Of a DNA stretch of 64,000 nt, positions 42,440-51,893 are shown piece by piece (positions within the stretch are counted from its first letter, which is position 1; every line of letters begins with the position of its first letter). Source of the DNA: Coprococcus aceti (GTDB lineage Bacteria > Bacillota > Clostridia > Lachnospirales > Lachnospiraceae); the NCBI RefSeq assembly GCF_025567285.1, contig NZ_JAOQJT010000005.1, forward strand, positions 124,001-188,000, given 5' to 3'. The notes beneath the pieces are model-generated. The model was not told the origin of the DNA, did not search any database, and saw nothing but the letters and a program-made list of their open reading frames with translations. Both the position numbers and the translations under genes were made by a program.

Positions 42440-42861
42440 ATGTTGCCGAGTTTGAAGAAAAGCTAGGTATCGGTGCAGAAAGTCAAGATTACCGTATTAT
42501 CGAAAAGGTGTTGCCTTATGCTGATGAAGTCCACGAACATACAAGCGTGTACCAGCTCAACGAATTAGATTTTATGTACCGCCAGCTTTCAAGTGATATG
42601 CAGGAAGAATATGTATCACTACTTACGGTGTTTGAAAATTTAGAAGCACTTTATATTTGCAGGAATGTGATTACGGTTTATCCCAACTGCAAAAGCATGA
42701 TAGATGTTGCAAAGCAAAAGCTGATGAACGACCCGACGTTCAAACATTTATCCGAGGACTGTCAAGCCTACTATTTTGACTTTGAAGCCTATGCTTCTCA
42801 CTTGCAGGAACACGGGAAATTTTTAGTAACAGAACACGGTATCTTTGAACTGCCAGAGTAG
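42358..42861 (+). CDS. ArdA-family antirestriction protein, first copy
   Basis: This 167-residue acidic protein has 'YWFELPIDVAEFEEKLGI', 'YQLNELDFMYRQLSSDMQ' and 'YYFDFEAYASHLQEHGKFLV', the ArdA block order. ArdA mimics B-form DNA and blocks type I restriction during entry. It is the more divergent of two adjacent ArdA genes. Confidence 0.83.
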   Translation: MQETRVLVETRGTTGEETISYWFELPIDVAEFEEKLGIGAESQDYRIIEKVLPYADEVHEHTSVYQLNELDFMYRQLSSDMQEEYVSLLTVFENLEALYICRNVITVYPNCKSMIDVAKQKLMNDPTFKHLSEDCQAYYFDFEAYASHLQEHGKFLVTEHGIFELPE

Positions 42862-42878
42862 GAAATGAGGTGGTGCTT

Positions 42879-43382
42879 ATGATTGATGATATGGCGGTTT
42901 ACATTGCTAATCTTGGCAAATACAATGAGGGCTATTTAGTCGGTGCTTGGTTCACATTTCCTATTGACGAGGAAGATGTAAAAGAAAAAATCGGCTTGAA
43001 TGAACAGTATGAGGAATACGCTATCCATGATACCGACAACTTCCCTATTGCGATTGGCGAGTATGTTTCCATTGAAGAACTGAACTCTATGTATGAAATG
43101 ATAGAGGAACTTCCCGACTATATCGTAGAATGTCTGGACGAATTTATCAGCCACTACGGGACGCTGGAAGAAGTCGTGGAACACAAGGACGATATTTATT
43201 ATTATCCCGACTGTGAAACCATGACAGACGTTGCCTATTACTACATAGACGAATTGCAGGCACTTGGGGATATTCCACCCAGCTTACAGAATTACATTGA
43301 CTATGAAGCCTACGGGCGAGATTTGGATATGGGCGGTTGCTTCATTGAAACAAGCCGAGGTATGTGCGAGATACCATATTAA
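42879..43382 (+). CDS. ardA: ArdA antirestriction protein, second copy (Tn916 Orf18)
   Basis: This 167-residue, strongly acidic protein contains 'VYIANLGKYNEGYLVGAWFT', 'IDYEAYGRDLDMGGCFIET' and 'RGMCEIPY', close to Tn916 ArdA (Orf18). ATG 42879 is preferred over GTG 42870 because GAGGTGG lies just upstream. Two tandem ArdA genes may widen the range of restriction enzymes blocked. Confidence 0.9.
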   Translation: MIDDMAVYIANLGKYNEGYLVGAWFTFPIDEEDVKEKIGLNEQYEEYAIHDTDNFPIAIGEYVSIEELNSMYEMIEELPDYIVECLDEFISHYGTLEEVVEHKDDIYYYPDCETMTDVAYYYIDELQALGDIPPSLQNYIDYEAYGRDLDMGGCFIETSRGMCEIPY

Positions 43383-43468
43383 CGCTGGAAGATCAGCAAC
43401 AAGCATTGTTGCTACTGACAGCGTATTTCTCTTTTAAGGGACAGTCTGAAACATGGCTGTCCTTTCCA
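43383..43468 (+). terminator. hairpins between ardA and tcpE
   Basis: AGCAACAA/TTGTTGCT (43395-43413) sits inside CGCTG/CAGCG, followed by GGACAG/CTGTCC (about 43439-43462). Their T-runs are short, so transcription may only partly stop. Confidence 0.5.
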
Positions 43469-43499
43469 TTTAGAAACTTACGAAAGGAGCTGAAAGAAC

Positions 43500-43898
43500 T
43501 TGAAAAAGATTAAATCTTATACGGGTATCTGGAACGTGGAAAAAGTCTTGTATGCAATCAATGACTTTAACTTACCCTTTCCCGTTACCTTTACACAGAT
43601 TACATGGTTTGTGATTACAGAATTTATCATCATTCTGTTTGGGGATATGCCCCCACTTTCCATGATTGAGGGAGCATTTCTCAAATACTTCGGTATTCCC
43701 GTTGCTCTCACTTGGTTTATGTCGCAGAAAACCTTTGACGGAAAGAAGCCGTACAGCTTTTTGAAATCACAGATAACCTATGCCCTGCGACCAAAAATCA
43801 CTTATGCAGGAAAAGCCGTAAAACTGCATAAGCAGACCTTGAATGAAACAATCACGGCAGTAAGGAGTGTGAACTATGTTCCCGATAAAATATATTGA
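43500..43898 (+). CDS. TcpE-family conjugation protein (Tn916 Orf17)
   Basis: This 132-residue protein has two central helices ('FTQITWFVITEFIIILFGD', 'FLKYFGIPVALTWFM') between hydrophilic ends, with 'KPYSFLKSQITYALRPK' as in TcpE. It starts at TTG behind AAAGGAG. Its 3' end overlaps the ATPase gene by 23 bases. Confidence 0.87.
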   Translation: MKKIKSYTGIWNVEKVLYAINDFNLPFPVTFTQITWFVITEFIIILFGDMPPLSMIEGAFLKYFGIPVALTWFMSQKTFDGKKPYSFLKSQITYALRPKITYAGKAVKLHKQTLNETITAVRSVNYVPDKIY

Positions 43899-46326
43899 CA
43901 ATAACCTTGTCTGGAACAAGGACAATGAGGTGTTCGCCTACTATGAGCTGATACCGTACAACTATTCTTTCTTATCCGCAGAGCAGAAATTTATTGTGCA
44001 TGACAGCTTTCGACAGCTTATCGCACAGTCCCGTGAGGGTAAAATTCATGCCTTGCAGATTGCCACGGAAAGCTCCATACGAAGTATGCAGAAACAGTCA
44101 AAGAAACTGGTAACTGGAAAATTAAAGGAAGTTGCTTACCAGAAGATAGACGAACAGACCGAAGCGTTAGTATCTATGATTGGGGACAATCAAGTGGACT
44201 ACCGCTTTTTTCTTGGCTTTAAGCTCATGGTTACGGAAGAACAGCTCAATCTGAAGAACATCAAAAAATCGGCGTGGCTGACGTTCACGGAATTTCTCCA
44301 TGAAGTGAACCACACGCTGATGAATGATTTTGTTTCCATGCCGAATGATGAAATCAACCGTTACATGAAAATGGAAAAGTTACTGGAAAATAAAATCTCC
44401 CGTCGCTTTAAGGTGCGTCGCTTGGAAATCAACGATTTTGGGTATCTCATGGAACATCTTTACGGCAGGGACGGTATCGCCTATGAAGATTATGAGTACC
44501 AGCTACCAAAGAAAAAATTGAACAAAGAAACGCTGATAAAATACTACGACCTTATCCGTCCGACAAGGTGTGTGATTGAAGAAAGCCAGCGATATTTACG
44601 CTTGGAACATGAGGACAAGGAAAGTTATGTGTCCTATTTTACCGTCAATGCGATTGTCGGCGAGCTTGATTTTCCGTCAAGTGAAATCTTCTATTTCCAG
44701 CAACAGCAATTCACATTCCCCGTTGATACTTCTATGAATGTAGAAATCGTGGAAAATCGAAAAGCATTAACGACAGTCCGCAACAAGAAAAAGGAATTGA
44801 AAGACCTTGACAATCACGCTTATCAAGCAGGAAGTGAAACCAGCTCAAATGTGGTGGACGCATTAGACAGCGTGGACGAACTGGAAACGGACTTAGACCA
44901 GAGCAAAGAAAGTATGTATAAGTTAAGCTACGTGATACGGGTGTCTGCACCCGATCTTGACGAGCTGAAACGCCGTTGTGATGAAGTCAAGGACTTTTAC
45001 GACGACCTCAATGTAAAGCTGGTGCGTCCTGCTGGGGATATGCTGGGGCTTCATTCTGAATTTTTACCTGCCAGCAAGCGATATATCAATGACTACGTGC
45101 AGTATGTAAAATCAGATTTCTTGGCAGGTCTTGGTTTTGGTGCGACACAGCAGTTAGGGGAAACTACGGGTATCTATATGGGCTATTCCGTTGATACGGG
45201 AAGAAATGTGTACCTGCAACCGTCCCTTGCCAGTCAAGGTGTGAAAGGCACAGTTACCAACGCTTTAGCTTCTGCTTTTGTCGGTTCGCTTGGCGGTGGA
45301 AAATCGTTCTGTAACAATCTTCTGGTATATTATGCGGTGCTGTTTGGCGGTCAAGCAGTCATTTTAGACCCCAAAGCCGAGAGAGGCAACTGGAAAGAAA
45401 CACTCCCAGAAATCGCCCATGAAATCAATATCGTAAACCTTACCAGCGACAAGGACAATGCAGGACTTCTTGACCCATTCGTGATTATGAAGAATGTAAA
45501 AGACGCTGAAAGTCTGGCAATCGACATCTTGACATTCCTTACGGGTATTTCTTCTAGGGACGGCGAAAAATTCCCCGTACTTCGTAAGGCGGTGCGTTCC
45601 GTTACCCAAAGCGAAAAAGGAGGACTGTTACACGTCATTGAAGAATTGCGAAAAGAAGATACACCAGTATCAAGAAATATCGCAGACCATATCGACAGTT
45701 TTACGGACTATGATTTTGCACACCTGCTGTTTTCGGACGGTACGGTAGAAAATGCTATCAGTCTGGATAATCAGCTCAATATCATTCAAGTAGCCGACCT
45801 TGTACTGCCAGATAAAGATACCACTTTTGAGGAATACACGACCATTGAATTATTGTCGGTGTCTATGCTGATTGTGATTAGTACCTTTGCCCTTGATTTT
45901 ATCCATTCGGACAGAAGCATTTTTAAGATTGTAGACCTTGACGAAGCGTGGGCGTTCTTAAATGTGGCACAAGGAGAAACGCTCTCTAACAAGCTGGTTC
46001 GTGCTGGACGAGCTATGCAGGCAGGCGTGTATTTCGTTACACAATCTTCTGGGGACGTGGCAAAGGAAAGTCTGAAAAACAATATCGGCTTGAAGTTTGC
46101 CTTTAGAAGCACAGATATAAACGAGATAAAGCAGACCTTAGAGTTTTTCGGTATCGACAAGGACGACGAGAACAACCAGAAACGCTTGCGTGATTTGGAG
46201 AACGGACAATGCTTATTGCAGGACTTATACGGGCGTGTGGGTGTAGTACAGATACATCCCGTCTTTGAAGAACTGCTACACGCCTTTGATACCAGACCGC
46301 CCGTACAGAGAAATGAGGTGGAGTGA
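43876..46326 (+). CDS. VirB4/TcpF-type conjugation ATPase (Tn916 Orf16)
   Basis: This 816-residue protein has Walker A 'GSLGGGKSFCNN' near residue 475, 'AVILDPKAERGNWKE' and Walker B 'FKIVDLDEAWAFL' near residue 685, and 'GVYFVTQSSGDV' as the sensor. It powers the mating channel. AAGGAG precedes the start. Its stop overlaps the next start (TGATG). Confidence 0.94.
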   Translation: MFPIKYIDNNLVWNKDNEVFAYYELIPYNYSFLSAEQKFIVHDSFRQLIAQSREGKIHALQIATESSIRSMQKQSKKLVTGKLKEVAYQKIDEQTEALVSMIGDNQVDYRFFLGFKLMVTEEQLNLKNIKKSAWLTFTEFLHEVNHTLMNDFVSMPNDEINRYMKMEKLLENKISRRFKVRRLEINDFGYLMEHLYGRDGIAYEDYEYQLPKKKLNKETLIKYYDLIRPTRCVIEESQRYLRLEHEDKESYVSYFTVNAIVGELDFPSSEIFYFQQQQFTFPVDTSMNVEIVENRKALTTVRNKKKELKDLDNHAYQAGSETSSNVVDALDSVDELETDLDQSKESMYKLSYVIRVSAPDLDELKRRCDEVKDFYDDLNVKLVRPAGDMLGLHSEFLPASKRYINDYVQYVKSDFLAGLGFGATQQLGETTGIYMGYSVDTGRNVYLQPSLASQGVKGTVTNALASAFVGSLGGGKSFCNNLLVYYAVLFGGQAVILDPKAERGNWKETLPEIAHEINIVNLTSDKDNAGLLDPFVIMKNVKDAESLAIDILTFLTGISSRDGEKFPVLRKAVRSVTQSEKGGLLHVIEELRKEDTPVSRNIADHIDSFTDYDFAHLLFSDGTVENAISLDNQLNIIQVADLVLPDKDTTFEEYTTIELLSVSMLIVISTFALDFIHSDRSIFKIVDLDEAWAFLNVAQGETLSNKLVRAGRAMQAGVYFVTQSSGDVAKESLKNNIGLKFAFRSTDINEIKQTLEFFGIDKDDENNQKRLRDLENGQCLLQDLYGRVGVVQIHPVFEELLHAFDTRPPVQRNEVE

Positions 46327-48536
46327 TGAAAGAAAGGATAAAAGGTGCGTTCACAAAAAAGAAGATTTTCCACTTTCTCAAAATGGCTCTGTTTGTCGTG
46401 GCACTCTCCCTTATCCTGCTTTCACTTCTGGGGACGGTGGCTCATGCGACGGGGCTTGTGGACGATACCATAAACACAGAAAATCTTTACTCAAAATATC
46501 CCCTTTCCAACTACCAGCTTGATTTTTATGTAGATAATAGCTGGTCGTGGCTTCCGTGGAACTGGCTGGACGGGATTGGAAAATCGGTACAGTACGGGCT
46601 TTACTGCATTACCAACTTTGTCTGGACGATAAGCCTTTATTTGAGCAATGCCACGGGCTATGTGGTGCAGGAAGCCTATAAATTAGACTTCATTAACGAT
46701 ATGGCAGACAGTATCGGAAAGAGCATACAGACCCTTGCAGGTGTTACGGCAAACGGTTTTTCCAGCTCTGGCTTCTATGTTGGTTTTCTGCTTCTCATTA
46801 TCTTAGTGGTGGGACTTTATGTTGCCTATACGGGACTGATAAAACGGGAAACAAGCAAAGCACTTCACGCCGTTATCAACTTTGTGGTGGTATTCGTGTT
46901 GTCTGCTTCATTTATTGCCTATGCTCCCGATTACATCAAAAAGATAAATGAGTTTTCATCAGACATCAGTACCGCTTCACTTGACTTGGGAACAAAAATC
47001 ATGCTCCCCAACTCTGACAGCGAGGGCAAGGACAGCGTGGACTTGATACGGGACAGCTTATTTTCCATTCAAGTGGAACAGCCGTGGTTACTCTTACAAT
47101 TCGGGAACAGCAACGCAGAGGAAATCGGGACAGACCGTGTGGAAGCTCTCGTATCGGCAAGCCCAGAGGACGAGGACGGCAAGACCAGAGAGGAAGTCGT
47201 GAAAACAGAAATCGAGGATAACGACAATAACAATCTGACGATACCGCAGGTGGTAAACCGTTTAGGTATGGTGTTCTTCCTCTTGTTCTTCAACTTAGGT
47301 ATCACGATATTTGTATTCTTGCTTACGGGCATGATGTTATTTAGCCAGATACTTTTTATTATCTTCGCTATGTTCCTGCCTATTAGTTTCTTGCTCTCTA
47401 TGATACCGAGCTATGAAAGCATGGCAAAGCAGGCAATCGTAAGGGTATTTAATACCATAATGACACGGGCAGGAATAACGCTCATTGTAACGGTGGCGTT
47501 CAGTATTTCCAGTATGTTTTATAACATATCTACGGACTATCCGTTTTTCATGGTGGCGTTCTTGCAGATAGTGTGTTTCGCTGGTATCTACATGAAGCTG
47601 GGCGACTTAATGAGTATGTTCTCTTTGAATGCTAACGACAGTCAAAGCATGGGACGCAGGATTTTCCGCAGACCGTATCTGTTTATGCGACATAGGGCTA
47701 GGCGTATGGAACACCGTATTGCAAGGGCAGTAAGTGCTGGCGGTATTTCGGGTGGTGTGGCTGGTGCGGTGGCTGGAAGTGCCGTTGCTGGCAAACGAGC
47801 GGAAAGAAAAAATACAGCTTCTAAAGAAAATCGGGGCAATACCACTTCCAGCATGGGACAGCGAGCAGGCTCAAAGGTGGGTGCTGTCTTAGATACGAAA
47901 AATAAAGTGAAAGACAAGGCAAATGCTGTCAAAGAAAACATCAAGGATATGCCGACACAGACCGCTTATGCGGTATATTCCGCAAAGGAAAAGGCAAAGT
48001 CCAGCGTATCAGATTTCAAGCGTGGCATGGTGCAGGAACAGAAGTCCAGACAGACGGGACGATTGGAAAAGCAGGAACAGCATAGACAAAATATCGCTGA
48101 CAAGCGTATGGAGCTTCAAAAAGCACAAGAAGCTAGGCAGGCACAGCGAAAGGCTGACGGATCAGCGACAACGGGAGCTACCCGTCCCCATGAGCGACCA
48201 GCCACAGCTTCAACCATTCCAAAGCCGAGTACAGAAAAAACGCAGGAAATCAAACGCCCTGCCACAGCGACCACTTCAAAAGCAAGCGAGCCAGTCAAGA
48301 CAAGTGTTATCAAAGAGCGTCCGTTATCTTCTGGTGCTTCTGATAGAAAAGCGTCCCAGCCTATACAGCCAGCACATAGGCAGAATGTAGAAAAAGTGGT
48401 ATCGCAGGAAACACACCAGAATTACAAAGCAGAGCGTACCACAAAGGCACAGACCTTTGAACAATCAAAGCGTACAACGGAACATACCGAAAAGAACCGT
48501 AACCTTGTAATGAAGAAAGGACAGAAGAAAAAATGA
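46326..48536 (+). CDS. polytopic conjugation protein (Tn916 Orf15, VirB6-like)
   Basis: This ~736-residue protein has an N-terminal signal-like helix, about seven helices up to residue 430 and a long charged, Gln/Lys/Thr-rich cytoplasmic tail (about 450-736). It fits the channel protein TcpH/Orf15. ATG 46326 is used rather than GTG 46323. It overlaps the next gene by four bases. Confidence 0.9.
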   Translation: MKERIKGAFTKKKIFHFLKMALFVVALSLILLSLLGTVAHATGLVDDTINTENLYSKYPLSNYQLDFYVDNSWSWLPWNWLDGIGKSVQYGLYCITNFVWTISLYLSNATGYVVQEAYKLDFINDMADSIGKSIQTLAGVTANGFSSSGFYVGFLLLIILVVGLYVAYTGLIKRETSKALHAVINFVVVFVLSASFIAYAPDYIKKINEFSSDISTASLDLGTKIMLPNSDSEGKDSVDLIRDSLFSIQVEQPWLLLQFGNSNAEEIGTDRVEALVSASPEDEDGKTREEVVKTEIEDNDNNNLTIPQVVNRLGMVFFLLFFNLGITIFVFLLTGMMLFSQILFIIFAMFLPISFLLSMIPSYESMAKQAIVRVFNTIMTRAGITLIVTVAFSISSMFYNISTDYPFFMVAFLQIVCFAGIYMKLGDLMSMFSLNANDSQSMGRRIFRRPYLFMRHRARRMEHRIARAVSAGGISGGVAGAVAGSAVAGKRAERKNTASKENRGNTTSSMGQRAGSKVGAVLDTKNKVKDKANAVKENIKDMPTQTAYAVYSAKEKAKSSVSDFKRGMVQEQKSRQTGRLEKQEQHRQNIADKRMELQKAQEARQAQRKADGSATTGATRPHERPATASTIPKPSTEKTQEIKRPATATTSKASEPVKTSVIKERPLSSGASDRKASQPIQPAHRQNVEKVVSQETHQNYKAERTTKAQTFEQSKRTTEHTEKNRNLVMKKGQKKK

Positions 48537-49540
48537 AACTGAAACATATCGCTCTTATTGGCAGTCTGTTTCCTATCCTCTTTTCTCTGGTGCTGTTCTT
48601 TGGTGTCCTCATTAGTGCGGACAGCGACGACGAAAACAGCAACTTTTCTTCTGGCATTACGGTTATGAATTTATCCGCAGAAGTTTTGAAACATCAGCCT
48701 ATGGTGGAAAAATACGCCAGAGAAAACGGTATCTCCGAGTATGTCAATGTGCTACTTGCTATCATTCAAGTAGAAAGTGGCGGTACGGCAGAAGATGTTA
48801 TGCAGAGTTCGGAAAGTTTGGGACTACCACCCAACTCTTTAGATACCGAAAGTTCAATCAAGCAGGGGTGTAAATATTTTGCGTCCCTGCTTTCTTCCTG
48901 CCAAAATCAAGGTATCGACGACTTGAATGTAGCGATACAGTCCTATAATTATGGCGGTGGTTATGTGGGATATGTGGCAGGAAAAGGAAAGAAATATACC
49001 TTTAATCTTGCAGAGAGCTTCGCCCGTGAGAAATCGGGTGGAAAGAAAGTAACCTACACCAACCCGATAGCCGTTGCAAAGAACGGGGGCTGGCGGTATG
49101 GCTATGGAAATATGTTCTATGTGGAATTAGTCAATCAGTATTTAACTGTTCCGCAGGTATCGGGAGAGCTGGCACAAAAGGTAATGAATGAAGCGTTAAA
49201 ATATCAAGGCTGGAAATATGTGTATGGCGGTAGCAATCCCAACACTTCCTTTGACTGCTCGGGACTGACGCAATGGTGTTATGGAAAAGCTGGTATCTCC
49301 TTACCGAGAACAGCACAAGCACAGTATGACGCTACCCAACATCTTCCGCTTTCGCAGGCAAAGGCTGGGGACTTGGTGTTTTTCCATTCTACCTATAACG
49401 CTGGTACTTATGTAACGCACGTTGCAATTTATGTAGGGAATAACCAGATATATCATGCAGGCGACCCGATAGGATATGCAGACCTAAGTAGTAGTTACTG
49501 GCAACAGCACTTAATCGGTGCAGGACGAGTAAAACAATAG
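48533..49540 (+). CDS. lysozyme-like/NlpC-P60 cell-wall hydrolase (Tn916 Orf14)
   Basis: In this 335-residue protein an N-terminal helix (about 8-28) is followed by a lysozyme-like muramidase domain (about 55-200, 'LLAIIQVESGG', 'AIQSYNYGGGYVGYV'). A C-terminal NlpC/P60 peptidase has Cys in 'SFDCSGLTQWCYG' and His in 'YVTHVAIYVG'. It opens peptidoglycan for the channel. Confidence 0.94.
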   Translation: MKLKHIALIGSLFPILFSLVLFFGVLISADSDDENSNFSSGITVMNLSAEVLKHQPMVEKYARENGISEYVNVLLAIIQVESGGTAEDVMQSSESLGLPPNSLDTESSIKQGCKYFASLLSSCQNQGIDDLNVAIQSYNYGGGYVGYVAGKGKKYTFNLAESFAREKSGGKKVTYTNPIAVAKNGGWRYGYGNMFYVELVNQYLTVPQVSGELAQKVMNEALKYQGWKYVYGGSNPNTSFDCSGLTQWCYGKAGISLPRTAQAQYDATQHLPLSQAKAGDLVFFHSTYNAGTYVTHVAIYVGNNQIYHAGDPIGYADLSSSYWQQHLIGAGRVKQ

Positions 49541-49555
49541 AAAGGACTTGAAAAT

Positions 49556-50467
49556 ATGTTTAAGAAGAATAAGAAACAGACAGAAACTATCAAAGAACCA
49601 AAAGAAAAAAAGGTGCGTACTGTTAAGGTAGGCACACATAAGAAAACCGTGATTGCGTTGTGGGTGGTGCTTATCGCAAGCGTGAGCTTTGGAGTGTATA
49701 AGAATTTTACTGCTATCGACCAGCACACGACCCACGAAAAAGAAATCATTGAACTTCGCTTGCAGGACACAAACGGGATAGAAAATTTCGTGAAGAATTT
49801 TGCGAAGTCCTATTACACATGGAATAACAGTAAAGAAGCGATTGAATCAAGGACGCAGGCAATCAGCGGTTATCTGACAAAGGAATTGCAGGACTTGAAT
49901 GTGGATACCATTAGAACCGATATACCGACCAACTCCACAGTTACAGATGTGATTGTGTGGAGTATCGAACAATCGGGAACGGACACTTTTTCTGCTACCT
50001 ACGAAGTAGATCAGCAGATAAAAGAGGGAGAACAGACAAGCAATGTGAAAGCAACCTATATGGTAAAAGTCCATGTGGAGGCTGACGGGGATATGGTAAT
50101 CGTTCAGAACCCTACCCTTGCACCAGCAATCGAAAAATCAGACTATGAGCCTAAGACACCAGAAGCAGACGCAAGTGTAGACGCTGATACTGTAAACGAC
50201 GCTACCGCATTTCTGGAAACATTCTTTAAGCTGTACCCAACAGCCACAGAAAAAGAACTTGCCTATTATGTATCTGGTAATGTACTTGAACCTATCGGCA
50301 GGGACTACCTTTATTCTGAATTGGTAAACCCTATCTTCACAAAGGACGGGGACAATGTGAAAGTCAAGGTTGCCGTGAAATTCCTTGATAATCAGACAAA
50401 GGCGACGCAGGTGTCGCAGTATGAGCTTGTGCTACATAAGGATAGTAACTGGAAGATTGTAGGATAA
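49556..50467 (+). CDS. TcpC-family conjugation protein (Tn916 Orf13)
   Basis: This 303-residue bitopic protein has a lysine-rich cytoplasmic start, one helix (about 32-52), then two NTF2-like domains outside the membrane as in TcpC. AAAGGA precedes the ATG. It is the last backbone transfer gene and ends in a terminator. Confidence 0.92.
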   Translation: MFKKNKKQTETIKEPKEKKVRTVKVGTHKKTVIALWVVLIASVSFGVYKNFTAIDQHTTHEKEIIELRLQDTNGIENFVKNFAKSYYTWNNSKEAIESRTQAISGYLTKELQDLNVDTIRTDIPTNSTVTDVIVWSIEQSGTDTFSATYEVDQQIKEGEQTSNVKATYMVKVHVEADGDMVIVQNPTLAPAIEKSDYEPKTPEADASVDADTVNDATAFLETFFKLYPTATEKELAYYVSGNVLEPIGRDYLYSELVNPIFTKDGDNVKVKVAVKFLDNQTKATQVSQYELVLHKDSNWKIVG

Positions 50468-50474
50468 ATGATAT

Positions 50475-50507
50475 AGCGTGCATTTCCTATCAGATTTGCA
50501 CGCTTTT
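50475..50507 (+). terminator. terminator after the transfer operon
   Basis: AGCGTGCA (50475-50482) pairs with TGCACGCT (50497-50504) followed by TTT. It closes the long transfer transcript. Confidence 0.75.
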
Positions 50508-50611
50508 ACAAAACGACAAGAAAACTGTGCAAAAATATTGACTTGTAATGACCGAATGCTATAATATAAATGACAAGTGTACTTGGTATTATTTGAAAGG
50601 AGCGTTATATA

Positions 50612-50926
50612 ATGGATAAAGAAAAAATACTATCACAAAACAAAAAAGAGAATCTATATCTTGATGAATACGAAAAACATATTAAACTTCAAGGGAAATC
50701 TTTTGGCTTAATGTTTGTTTTATTTATCTGCATTTTAATTCTTTTCATTAAAGCAGTTTGTAAAGAACCTTACTATGACATAATGACAATTATTGGGTCT
50801 GTGGCATTTGGCTCTATGGGTTATGAAGCACATATTTCAAAAAATAAATCCAAATTTGTTATTGCTTTATTCTTTCTTCTATTTATGGGGTATTACTTTT
50901 ATAAATTTTTAATGGTAGGTTTATAG
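50612..50926 (+). CDS. DUF6442-like membrane protein (insert in ICE)
   Basis: This 104-residue protein has a Lys/Glu-rich start followed by three helices (about 33-51, 57-72, 83-100). It is paired one base apart with an XRE gene, as at 37255-38103, though the membrane proteins differ. AAAGGAG precedes the ATG. Confidence 0.72.
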   Translation: MDKEKILSQNKKENLYLDEYEKHIKLQGKSFGLMFVLFICILILFIKAVCKEPYYDIMTIIGSVAFGSMGYEAHISKNKSKFVIALFFLLFMGYYFYKFLMVGL

Positions 50927-50927
50927 A

Positions 50928-51137
50928 ATGGACGAACATTTAATTTTGCGAAACAGATTAAAAACTGTACGAAAAGAAAAAAAATTATCACAAACAGAAT
51001 TAGCTGAACTAGTCGGGGTTTCTCGGAATACAATTAGTTCTATTGAAACTGGACAATTTAATCCAACAGCAAAATTGGCATTAGTGCTTTGTATAGCTTT
51101 AGATAAAAAATTTGAAGAATTATTTTATTTTGATTAA
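50928..51137 (+). CDS. small XRE-family regulator
   Basis: This 69-residue lone helix-turn-helix has 'KKLSQTELAELVGVSRNTIS' and ends 'FEELFYFD'. It follows the membrane gene by one base and precedes another membrane gene. It is similar in kind to the regulator at 37900 but not identical. Confidence 0.88.
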   Translation: MDEHLILRNRLKTVRKEKKLSQTELAELVGVSRNTISSIETGQFNPTAKLALVLCIALDKKFEELFYFD

Positions 51138-51151
51138 AGGAGAGAACAATT

Positions 51152-51481
51152 ATGGAATTAGAGGAATTGATTGTTGAAATAGTTATAGGATTGTTTTTAC
51201 TTTTTACATCTTATCAAATAGGAATAAAAGAGAATATTACTTTATTACATGGTTATCATTATACACAACTTGACCCTAAAGATAAAAAGGTGTTTACAAA
51301 AAAAATAGGAATAGGCACTTTACTGGTTAGTATTGGTATTCTTGTTATGCCGATTATCAATTTAATCTCTCATTCTGAATTAGGCTATTACATAGGTCTT
51401 ATTTTGATTGTTGTAGGAGTGTTTTATATCATATTCATCATTGTAAAATACAACGGAAAACTTATTAGCTTTAAAAAGTAG
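51152..51481 (+). CDS. small membrane protein
   Basis: This 109-residue protein has three helices (about 5-22, 48-66, 76-100), with 'HGYHYTQLDPKDKKVFTKKI' between the first two. It resembles small DUF3784-type proteins, but I am not certain. It belongs to the same transcript as the two genes before it; AAAGGAGAG precedes the ATG. Confidence 0.65.
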   Translation: MELEELIVEIVIGLFLLFTSYQIGIKENITLLHGYHYTQLDPKDKKVFTKKIGIGTLLVSIGILVMPIINLISHSELGYYIGLILIVVGVFYIIFIIVKYNGKLISFKK

Positions 51482-51496
51482 AATTGAGGTATGAAT

Positions 51497-51727
51497 ATGA
51501 TAGGACTGAACAAAAGAGATATAAAAAAGGCATTGAAAGCTGGTGCAAAGGCTGGCGGTGTATCATTGGCTGATGTTCGGGCGGATATAGAAGCTACGAT
51601 TGATGAAGCTATTAACAGCACCGACCCAGAAGTGCAGGCAAATTTCAAAAAGTATTTTGGAAATAAACGCCCTACACCAGAGGAATACATTTATACCATT
51701 ACGAAAAAGACAAAGGTAAAATTATAA
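51497..51727 (+). CDS. small helical protein (Spo0A C-terminal-like annotation in homologues)
   Basis: This 76-residue protein reads MIGLNKRDIKKALKAGAKAG and ends 'TPEEYIYTITKKTKVKL'. The helix arrangement is like small proteins labelled Spo0A C-terminal-like. ATG 51497 is chosen over 51491, which abuts GAGGT. Function unknown. Confidence 0.6.
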   Translation: MIGLNKRDIKKALKAGAKAGGVSLADVRADIEATIDEAINSTDPEVQANFKKYFGNKRPTPEEYIYTITKKTKVKL

Positions 51728-51732
51728 TAAAA

Positions 51733-51784
51733 GGGTCGTGGAAATGTTTCACAGAATTGTGATCTGCATTATCACGGCTCTTTT
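51733..51784 (+). terminator. terminator upstream of the bce-like genes
   Basis: AAAGGGTCGTG pairs with CACGGCTCTTTT across a 30-base loop. It separates the membrane/XRE module from the ABC-transporter operon. Confidence 0.65.
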
Positions 51785-51893
51785 ACTCTCTGTTTACTTT
51801 CAAAACTGTAAGTGTAATTGAATACTGCCCTTGCTATAATTTAATTGTATTCCAAAACAAATAAATGTGGCAGGAAGAAAGGAGCGATTTTTA

